NCBI GenBank assembly: GCA_012934845.2
Contig: WNNJ02000375.1
Span: 124,001-188,000 of the forward strand
DNA: 64,000 nt
Direction: 5' to 3'
From: Pomphorhynchus laevis
Lineage: Eukaryota; Acanthocephala; Palaeacanthocephala; Echinorhynchida; Pomphorhynchidae
The translations under genes and the position numbers were made by a program. Below the pieces are notes generated by a model. It was given only the letters and a program-made list of their open reading frames with translations, ran no database searches and was not told the DNA's origin. Positions 56,535-64,000 of the stretch are shown one piece after another. Every line of letters begins with the position of its first letter. Within the stretch, counting starts at the first letter, position 1.

Positions 56535-56610
56535 GGCCCCGCTGCTATGTTGGGTAGAGGAGTTAGGGGCCGAAACCTGATAGCATAGCAGTTCCTCCTG
56601 ATGACCTCTA
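56535..56610 (+). ncRNA. Conserved structured 3' motif of Naiad-like elements
   Basis: Three complementary pairs in interleaved order: GGCCCC (56535-56540) with GGGGCC (56566-56571); CTGCTATG (56542-56549) with CATAGCAG (56584-56591); TAGAGG (56555-56560) with CCTCTA (56605-56610). GAAAC follows GGGGCC and CTGATGA precedes CCTCTA. The same motif is present near 11930-12020, 23285-23370, 34530-34610 and 53490-53570. In the diverged copy near 20400-20470 only the CTGCTATG pair survives. Confidence 0.6.
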
Positions 56611-56811
56611 ATTCTTATTCTGATACAACGTCTGTTATTTATTAGTCAATTCATAAAAATGACGTTTATTTTAAATTTTATTTTTTATTTTTTATTTTTT
56701 AACTTGATTTAAATTATAAAAAATCTAAAAACAATTATTAATTTTATTATTTAATTATTAAATTTTGATTTAGCATTATTATGTTTTGTTTATTTTATAA
56801 TTATATAACAA

Positions 56812-56839
56812 TACGTAGACTCAGTTAGCTGATTTAATT
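56812..56839 (+). repeat. Naiad terminal box
   Basis: ACGTAGACTCAGTTAGCTGA plus TTTAATT. It is the 3' boundary of this copy and recurs at the 3' end of at least seven other copies. Confidence 0.85.
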
Positions 56840-56842
56840 ATG

Positions 56843-57085
56843 TATTTTTTCGATAGAGCTTTAAAGCTCCGACATGCTAATTTCACTGCACATTTGGATT
56901 TGTTATGAATACATGTTTTGTGCATTGGTTGTACATTTTTAGTGTTTTTGTTTCATTGTTTTGTTTTGTTGCTGCGGTCCCTACAAACGAAAATGTTACA
57001 TGAACAAACGTTAGCAACGATTATGATTCCAGCATCAATGTGCAAACCGACAAGAAACTATTTATGTTTGGTTTCATTTTTATGT
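56843..57085. other. AT-rich spacer
   Basis: A short frame at 56918-57115 has a hydrophobic start but no other support. Nothing recognised. Confidence 0.3.
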
Positions 57086-57090
57086 AAATT

Positions 57091-57172
57091 TTCTGAAGAT
57101 GCTAGTAGTTACTAGATAAATATTAGAATAATTTTTGTTGTCGTTTAACTATACCTGATAGTTCCTGGATAT
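57091..57172 (+). ncRNA. Degenerate hammerhead-like PLE tail
   Basis: CTGAAGA (57093-57099), stem GCTAGT (57101-57106) with ACTAG (57111-57115), then ATAAA where CGAAA is expected. The tail to GATAGTTCCTGGA matches the copy at 57432-57510. Confidence 0.5.
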
Positions 57173-57210
57173 TTAAAAATAATTAATTATTTTCTTACTA
57201 ATAAAGTTGA

Positions 57211-57280
57211 AATGGCTGAAGCTCTGGCTTATGACTTTTCTCTTCCGTATGATGAATCTGTGAAAACTGCTATTATTTGA
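57211..57280 (+). other. Short exon-like reading
   Basis: ATGGCTGAAGCTCTGGCTTA opens a 22-codon frame (MAEALAYDFSLPYDESVKTA). Too short to name; it may be a gene remnant. Confidence 0.15.
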
Positions 57281-57413
57281 GATTAAGAGCTATTGCACAA
57301 CGTTTAAACCTTCTAAAATATATTTAAATATATTATATAAATATGCTGAAGACATTTCGATTTTGAATGTAGCAAGCAATATTAGACACTCGAATGATTC
57401 TATAGAAGCGTAA

Positions 57414-57512
57414 GCATCTTCAGAAAATTTTCTGAAGATGCTAGTAGTTACTAGCGAAATATTAATATAATTTTTGTTGTCGTTTAACTATACCTGATAG
57501 TTCCTGGAAATT
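57414..57512 (+). ncRNA. Hammerhead-like PLE tail with perfect palindrome
   Basis: CTGAAGA (57432-57438), stem GCTAGT (57440-57445) with ACTAGC (57450-57455), GAAA (57456-57459), then a tail to GTTCCTGGA. The 28 bp at 57414-57441 are a perfect palindrome centred just 5' of CTGAAGA (GCATCTTCAGAAAA and its complement). It is the start of a second, opposite copy. Confidence 0.65.
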
Positions 57513-57678
57513 AAATAAATTTTTAATGTATTTTTTAATAAACGGGATTATTTTCTTTGTTCCAGTAAAACTATCTTATCGAAAATGGAAAAAGATTATT
57601 GGCTAAGTGTTTAGTATCAGTTAATAATATTGAAAATAGTAAAATTTGAGAAAAATCCACACATCAAATTAACCACAA

Positions 57679-57852
57679 TTACATCAATAGAATAACCATC
57701 ACGTGTTCGAACCATGTGCCATATGTAATTACTCGAAAAACGTAAACTTCTTCAGACGGGTCGATGATTAATCCTATTATAAAGCTTCTACCCACTTTAT
57801 TTTGATTGAAATCAGCAAGGCGATTGTATTTAGGCGGAAACAGTTTTTCCAT
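57679..57852 (-). CDS. Small unknown ORF (57 codons)
   Basis: Begins MEKLFPPKYNRLADFNQNK, continues FIIGLIIDPSEEVYVFRV and ends at a TAA. The residue mix is protein-like although the DNA is AT-rich. No family is recognised. It may be one exon or a gene relic. Confidence 0.25.
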   Translation of the reverse strand: MEKLFPPKYNRLADFNQNKVGRSFIIGLIIDPSEEVYVFRVITYGTWFEHVMVILLM

Positions 57853-57859
57853 TATCCTT

Positions 57860-59385
57860 ATTTTGCTTTAAGCCAGATTTGGTTTAAAATAGATAAAAAT
57901 AGTGAAAAATAACTAACAGTAAAAAATATTGTTACAAATACAGTGAAATTTGCTGTTACTTTTTGTTATTCGTCAACGAAGGTCATCTCAATGTGCATAT
58001 CGACATTTGTAAAAATTGTCAAATTAATTCGAGTATAAAAAAATAAAAAAATTTACAAAAAAAAGTATACAAAAAAGTTTTAAAAAGTTTACAAAAATTT
58101 TTTAAGTAAATTGAACAAATTGTGAATACGACAATCGTATTAAAAAATCTTTGATATTTTTTATAGAAATTGTTGGAAAATGTAACTTATTCATTTTATG
58201 CTGCAATTATTGTTCTTTCTGCAATTATGAAACAAATCAATTGCAAATTTACACATATATATTTATAAGAAACTTAATGTGAATTGATAGTTTACATTTT
58301 CAGTCACCGGAATTTAGTAAAAATTGTAACATAATTAATAAACTATTAATAAAATAGTTTATTAAAATAATCTATCTGTAATGATTTTAATATTAATATT
58401 TATGAAATAACAACTAAAGATCAGGAAGATTACAAATCTAAAATTTTTATAACTTTTAAGATTAGATACTTTTGTCTAGAAACAATTTGTTCATCAATTT
58501 GCAGATAAACAAATTGTATGCTTTGTTTCTCATGCTGCTTGCAGCAGCATGAGAAAAATAAATACTGACTTATATAAAAATAAGTCAGTGTTTTATTTTT
58601 ATATATTTTTAAATTCCAAATTTAAAAACTGGTCAATTCCTTTTCAAATTATTACTTATATCATTTCCATGATGCATAGTTTTTATTCATTTCTTGCTTA
58701 TGAATCTTAATTTAAACGAAACCGTTATCTTGCTAATTAGTAAAAACAGTTATGAATAAATTATTTTTAGATATTTATAAACCGAATATGAATTATGGTT
58801 TTTGATTTAGGTTTTATTGATTGCCTTTATTCCGCCACTAAATATGTTTACTCTCGATCCATTGTAATTATGCACGATCCATTTTGTTATAATTTAGTTT
58901 CGGATTATGGATTAGATTTGCTTTGAAGATGCTTGTAAATTTTATAATTATTTTTGATGATTTGTGATAAAATCTCGCTGTACACTCGTTTTCCATTAAT
59001 GATCTTTAATGAGTTTTTAACCTTCACTTTTGCATAAATCTATTATTTTATATGTAAAACGTTCTGTCTCTCCGTTACACTTATGATTTATTAGCAAATT
59101 GTGAATGTATCACATAATACGAACCAGAATTGAAATTCTTTTGAATTAATTACAGAATATTAAAATGCTTTCTTAATAAAATATTTATTTACTTGACAGG
59201 TAAGAGTAAAATAAACTTTATTTACTCCATCGTGTTAAATCCATACATAAGATCAAGTAAATAATAATACATCAAGTTAAGTCGCAATTAAAATTATTTA
59301 TTAAAAGTGTCTATTTAAATAGTAAAATAATAATTAACAAATTTATTTTTAAATTGAATAATACAAGTAATACAAATGTTTGACA
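57860..59385. other. AT-rich non-coding stretch
   Basis: No ORF or repeat family recognised, apart from the paired hairpins at 58526-58589. Confidence 0.5.
58526..58589. repeat. Two adjacent perfect hairpins
   Basis: TTTCTCATGCTGCT (58526-58539), loop TGC, complement 58543-58556; then ACTGACTTAT (58564-58573), 6-nt loop, complement 58580-58589. Confidence 0.95.
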
Positions 59386-59389
59386 ACAT

Positions 59390-60835
59390 TGCGGACGAGA
59401 CGCAGTCCGCTGGCATGGCTCTCAACATACACGCGCTGTTGCTTCGTTGAATTTTAACGCTGACTCGCTATAGCAGCTATTTACCTGCACGTGACTCTTG
59501 AGTCGTCTTCTCTAATCGATTTCCTAGAACGCGCAGAAACTCAATTGTAGATTCATCGGGATGACTGAGAGTATAGACCGCAACCAGGACGAATTCGAAT
59601 ACAAAGATGTCAAATTCAATGTATTTGCGGTGCTTGCGATGTTCGCCTTCAGAGGTCACGACATCTGGTAAATGAATCGCTGTTGTTAACCAGCGCTTAG
59701 TTAGAGGATTGGAACATGTGTAATCCCAGATCAGCGGACGACCTGAGCTTCATGGAACAAAGATCACATCGTTTGGTCGTTTAACGCCGTTCCTACAGAG
59801 TCCCGACGGCTCAAGACGTGCGTGAACGTTAGCAGAACAGAATACCTTCCGTATCAAATTGTTTACTACCGCATGACGGTTGTGACGCGATTTAAATTTG
59901 CGGCAATTGAGGGCGTAAAGGGGTTCAGCCGTGGATGTACATGTGCAATTAAACGAGCTGCAAGATGTCTGACCAAGTTTAAGACCGATTCCCAACGAGT
60001 AAGAGGTATTGTTGAGCTTGGTTCTGAACACAACTGATGGATTTGCCTGCAAAAAGATCCGCTAAACTCGTTATTTGTAGATAGTAAACGAATTTTGTCA
60101 ACCATATAAAGGAAAATCGTCGATCAATATGGCGTGGCGACTTTTATATAGAAGATTCAACCATAGTATTTAAGTTTGTTTTTCCTCTAATGGATCCAAC
60201 GCTGTTTGCCGTCGCCAAATGGAAGTGATGAAATGGTCAACATCGTGTAAGAAAGGGATGGATTGATTTCGGATGTCTCCATAATTGCAGTTGCAACCCC
60301 GATTGAGGAGAATAACGAGGTGAAAGCTGGAACTGCGAAGTCGCATGCGAATTGTAAACTGAGGCAGCAAAGCAAATTGACATTAGCGTCTGAATAGCCG
60401 TTAGACCATCGATTTTTACGTTTAGAATCTCCCTTACAATTTGCAACTGCAACAAATCGAAATTCCTCAAGAGGTCAGGGCACTCTTAGAACGGTGAGGC
60501 TCTAGGAATATGCACAATCCGTAAAAGACTTAACGAACGATCAGAAAAAGTGCATCCTGACAGCGAAGCAAAGATAAATGCTTGTTAATACATCCTAACC
60601 GGGTTAACGCAGCATTAAATCGTGTTCGGATGTCATCAACACCAGATAATGGGCAACAGAGAAGCGATGTCTTACTTCGGGAAATACAACTTAATTCAGG
60701 TAAAAGTCGTTTTAGATCCCTGAAAAATGTCGAAATATTGATGATTAGCTCGCATTTAGACGCGTTTAGTTTTAAACCAAGTTTTTCTCTTGTAGAGAGT
60801 ATGTCGTGGAAACCTGCATCTTTTCCATAATGGAA
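59390..60835 (-). pseudogene. R2-like LINE (family A): linker, endonuclease and tail
   Basis: Minus strand. About 60790-60740 reads LGLKLNASKCELIINISTFF (RT thumb entry). TRFNAALTRLGCINKHLSLL follows. 60052-59750 carries SYSLGIGLKLGQ, the finger CTCTSTAEPLYALNC, HNRHAVVNNLIRKVF and EPSGLCRNGVKRPNDVIFVP (endonuclease core, with PND where PDG is usual). The strand WSSGRPLIWDYTCSNPLTKR follows. The tail (59659-59477) carries FDIFVFEFVLVAVYTLS and VLGNRLEKTT. The palm catalytic box is not present. Several breaks. Confidence 0.85.
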
Positions 60836-60949
60836 ACCTCATATTTTCCATCATGGAAATCTGCAAATATACGCGAATTTAGTTGCCATCCTCTAGTTGT
60901 CAAGCGAAATAATAATATTTTTTTTATTTTATTTATAATAATTTATTCA

Positions 60950-62041
60950 GAACACTGAAATAAAGCACATACACATAGTAACCTTAAAACATCCCCTACA
61001 GGGTAACATTTTACCAAATGAAATGAGCATTGTTGACCATACATAAGCATCTAGTCCAGATGGTCCAGCAGCGCCCTTGATCATTCTGCTGGTGACACCA
61101 ATTGTGTCTGCATCAATAACTTCGAAAAAAGACGGGTGCGATACTGGATTGTCCCGCAGCTAGCTGTGGGACAGAAAGAAGGAATTGATCACGCCATTCA
61201 CTCACCACGTGCAAGATATTAATCAGGACGTAACATGTGTGTACTAGCAATAGACGCATCTAACGCGTTCAATTCCCTAAATCGAAATGTAGCGCTGACA
61301 ACATGGAGCACGAATGTCCCTCGTTATCACATGTCCTAAATTTTTATAAAAAATGTCCCAAATTTTTTCAAAAATGGTATGCCGATGGCGCGAACTTCGT
61401 TTGGAAAGGTGGATGAACTCAAAACTGTATGGAAACTATAAATTCATTAGGATCCGAAATTCTGCAATAATGCCAATCCAGAAAAAAGTTTACTTGTGTC
61501 CCATTCCTCGATCCCTATTCATGATCTTCCCTCACCAGACATCAAAACTTCTATCAACGGAACAATGATCTTAGGTGCTCCAATTGGTACTGCAGAGTTT
61601 GAAGAAGAGTTTATCTAGTTGAAAAAGGCAAACCCACTTGTACAAAAACACTTCTACCACACTTGTACAAAAATTAGCAGTGATTACCAACATCAATCCG
61701 CACGTTGCATAATGTGGCCTGATAAACTTGGTCTAAATAAAGTGGATCTTTTCTTAAGAAACTAGAAAGTGTCATAAAGGATGGTTTACAGACTTGGGAT
61801 ACGCACTTAAAGATGGTTTTCTCCTCTTCATCGCAGATTAGAGTCTAATCCAAATTTGGAAGGTATTACTTACATCTCCTTTAAAACTCTGAGGACTTGG
61901 ATTTATGGACTCCAGATTCATTAAATCGAGTCTGGAGTACAAAAACTCATTAGCACTCGCGGCAATGGATGACATCGGTTACCAAGAAGAAGCTCGTTAT
62001 GATATTCAAAAATCAATATTATTAGAGTGCTTCCGTACGAG
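60950..62041 (+). pseudogene. LINE family B: RT part
   Basis: Plus strand. VLAIDASNAFNSLNRNVAL (61234-61290, catalytic Asp) is preceded by a GQKEGIDHAIHSP reading near 61170. 61520-61620 reads DIKTSINGTMILGAPIGTAEF. 61890-62030 reads GLGFMDSRFIKSSLEYKNS, LALAAMDDIGYQEEARYDIQ and KSILLECFRTS. The YADD region is lost. The element is interrupted at about 62042 by another LINE and resumes at about 63690. Confidence 0.8.
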
Positions 62042-63685
62042 TGGGTAGTTTGAAAGAGCGACTACATAGCGTAGCTGACAATTTCGATTCATTAGTTCAC
62101 AATGCAATTTCGCACGCGACACGATCGGGTGATACGATCGATATGCCTTCTCTTGTAGAAGTAGAGACTTTAGAACCAACGAAAGAGATCATCTCTTTGG
62201 AAGAGGTCATTGCTATTGTTAAAAAATTTCGTAATGGCAAGTCTTCTGGAGTAGACGAGATTCGACCTGAAGTGTTAAAGGATCTCGACGTTGTTGGCAT
62301 GAAGTGGCTAACACGGATCTTCAACGTTGCATTGAAGTCGGGCAAGGGTCCTAGTGTGTGTTGAACTGGGGGGTTGTACCGATCTTTAAGAAAAGTGACC
62401 GAAGAGTGTATTCCGATTATCGGGCATCACTCTTTTTATCCAAACTAGTAACTTATTTGCTAGGATTCTTGAGTTAAGAATACGGCCTATAGTTAAGGGA
62501 CAGTGGCAAGAGAAACAATGCGGCTTTTGTCCAAGTATTGGAACTACGGATCACCTCTTTACTCTATCAAATATCTTCAAACGATCTTCGGAGTTCGCTC
62601 AACCGGTCTACGTTTCTTTTGTAGATTTGGAGAAGGCATTCGACCGAGTTCCGCGAGAGAGGTTGTGGGAGGTACTAAGGGAGTATAGAGTACCATTTTT
62701 TCTTCGGGTAGTTGTAGCTTCTCTGTATGAACAAAGTATGTGTTGTGTTCGTGTTCTCGGTAGGAAGTTTGAATCATTACCAGTGGTCGTTGAGCTTCGA
62801 CAAGGTGTTGTTCTTTGTCTCCTTGTTTGGTTCCTTGTTTACATTGACAAAATTATGAGACGGGCTGCTCTGTCGGAAATCTGTCTTTAGTTTGGTTCCA
62901 TTAGGATATTATCTCTGCTTTTTCAAACGATGCTGTCTTGTTAGCTTCTTGTCCTGAGGACTTACAATGACTACTAGATCAATTTACGATAAAATGACAA
63001 TCAGCAGGGATGTTGGTTTGTACTTCAAAGTCTGTCTCTATGTGTTCATCTTGGATTCAGGTGTCAATGCAAACCCAGATCGGGAAAATGGTTCTTCCTT
63101 ATATGGAGGAGTTCAAGTATCTTGGGGTATTGTTCTCGAGGGATGGCAGGAATATCAGTGTGATTGAGAAGCGGGTCTGTTTAGCTAAAACAGCAATGCG
63201 TACTTTGTACAGGTATGTCGTGGTGAAGCGGGAGATGAATCTTCGAGAGATGATTTCGGTTTACTACACAAGTTTCGTTCCTATCTTAATCTATGAGCAT
63301 GAGCTTTCGGTTACACGCGACCGAAATGAGGTTCATTCGCAGTATGGTCAGTCTTAATTTTAGAGATAAGGCTAGGAATTTAGTCATCCGGGATAGACAC
63401 TGAGCAAAGTCGCTGCTTCTTCACATTGAATAAAATCAGTTGAGGAAGGACACGTTTTGAGAATGTCTAGGGATCGCATTCCTCTGAGGACTTTCCAGGC
63501 CAAACTCTCGGTGAAGAGACCTCGAGATAATCCTCGGTACTGCTGGAGAGATCAAATCTCGAATCTGGACGAAGACCGCTTGGGGATATCTGAAAGAGAA
63601 CTTTGGGCTGTCGCCTAGGATTGCAATGTCTGAAGTAGTTTGATTTGTAAACTGCCTCCACGACCCGACACCTGGATCAGTGGTT
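62042..63685 (+). pseudogene. Nested LINE (I/RTE-type RT), broken
   Basis: Inserted within the family B LINE. 62041-62364: LEEVIAIVKKFRNGKSSGVD, EIRPEVLKDLDVVGMKWLT. Next: WGVVPIFKKSDRRVYSDYR and QCGFCPSIGTTDHLFTL. 62627-62890: VYVSFVDLEKAFDRVPRERL (first catalytic Asp) and VELRQGVVLCLLVWFLVYID. The YADD box is lost near 62930. 63010-63357: EEFKYLGVLFSRDGRNISVI and REMISVYYTSFVPILIYEHE. The tail near 63430-63680 carries LRKDTF, RIPLRTFQAKLSVK and PRDNPRYCWRDQISNLDED. Stops and frame changes separate these. No endonuclease is seen at its 5' end, so it is truncated. Confidence 0.82.
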
Positions 63686-63689
63686 GACA

Positions 63690-64000
63690 AGAGAGACATG
63701 ATCGGGTGCATCATCGTGGTTAAGTGCATTGCTTCTATTAACCGGAAAGCACAATCAATTTTTAAGCAATTCAAAGATGACATATCCTGCCGTTATGGTC
63801 AAATGCCTTCAGACCTGACAAATCGTTTTTGTCCATGTGAGGAAAAGCTGGATATGAGTCATGCACTAGCCTGTAGAAACGGCGCCCTTTTTATTATGCA
63901 ATAAAGGATATTCTTGTCGGAGAACTTTCAAGTTTGTAACTCTGTGAACACGGAACCTTTGCTAAGCTCAGTACCTGCAAATCTTGAATTTATAGATCGC
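63690..64000 (+). pseudogene. LINE family B, continuation with endonuclease finger
   Basis: Resumes after the nested LINE. The frame 63680-63904 reads KAQSIFKQFKDDISCRYG, NRFCPCEEKLDMSHALAC (the Cys/His finger before the restriction-like endonuclease) and RNGALFIMQ. A further frame reads NSVNTEPLLSSVPA to the window edge. Together with 60950-62041 it represents one original insertion. Confidence 0.7.

Larger units (their letters stand above)
54622..56842 (+). mobile_element. Naiad-like PLE (right arm of inverted pair)
   Basis: Starts inside the pre-RT domain (IAGLLNNSKSKEI) and runs through the RT to the conserved 3' region and terminal box (56812-56839). The frame 54556-55134 covers KYIPKIRYKLLPPLGRKICN, CNCRSL and LRKLLSKGYKYR. 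The frame 55223-56467 covers the RT. About one break separates them. The GIY-YIG domain is missing because of 5' truncation. Confidence 0.92.

Noticed and set aside
56535-56610. Canonical hammerhead ribozyme in the Naiad 3' region
   Set aside because: CTGATGA and GAAA are both present but GAAA comes first, and the helices do not place them in any permuted hammerhead order. HDV-like folding was also considered and does not fit the strand order.

Overview
This window looks like a piece of an AT-rich, repeat-choked invertebrate animal genome, possibly an arthropod. The taxon cannot be fixed from sequence alone. I find no complete host gene, no rRNA and no ordinary tRNA gene. Almost every coding signal is a retroelement: LINEs with restriction-like or AP-type endonucleases, and Penelope-like elements (PLEs) of at least two kinds. 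There is also one fossil piece of a Gypsy/Ty3-type LTR element. Most copies are truncated and decayed. The only long intact frame is a PLE reverse transcriptase plus GIY-YIG protein at 27698-30091 (minus strand).

Layout. 1-2.2 kb: decayed CR1/Jockey-type LINE, an unknown ORF and a cluster of hairpins. 2.6-7.8 kb: R2-like LINE, a second restriction-endonuclease LINE family, and PLE pieces in both orientations. 7.8-10.2 kb: a 14-bp minisatellite joined to the 3' part of an L2-like LINE. 10.2-14.3 kb: PLE, Gypsy fossil, Naiad-like PLE and another AP-type LINE, end to end. 14.3-16.3 kb: quiet AT-rich DNA with one possible host exon. 16.4-19.4 kb: R2-like LINE with a zinc finger, RT and endonuclease. 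19.8-24.9 kb: several Naiad-like copies, some as tandem 3' ends. 25-27 kb: decayed LINE. 27.4-30.3 kb: the best PLE, set between two (TA)n tracts. 30.3-31.8 kb: a 442-bp tandem repeat carrying a tRNA-like head. 32-37 kb: LINE and Naiad pieces. 37.4-50 kb: about 8 kb of the 14-bp minisatellite enclosing a near full-length L2-like LINE. 50-57 kb: R2-like LINE, AP-type LINE and a large inverted pair of Naiad copies. 57-59.4 kb: AT-rich DNA with ribozyme-like motifs and hairpins. 59.4-64 kb: R2-like LINE, then a restriction-endonuclease LINE split by a nested LINE.

Three signals stand out. (1) The most repeated PLE family has its GIY-YIG endonuclease N-terminal to the RT (Naiad-type, permuted order). 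Its copies share a strongly conserved 3' region rich in complementary segments and a fixed 3' terminal box. (2) Hammerhead-like cores (CUGANGA, stem, GAAA) lie just 3' of two PLE coding regions and recur as orphan copies. The orphans are mostly head-to-head and folded at the ribozyme's 5' edge. (3) Perfect inverted repeats with very short loops, often in adjacent pairs, sit at element ends and breakpoints, as if DNA ends had been copied back on themselves.
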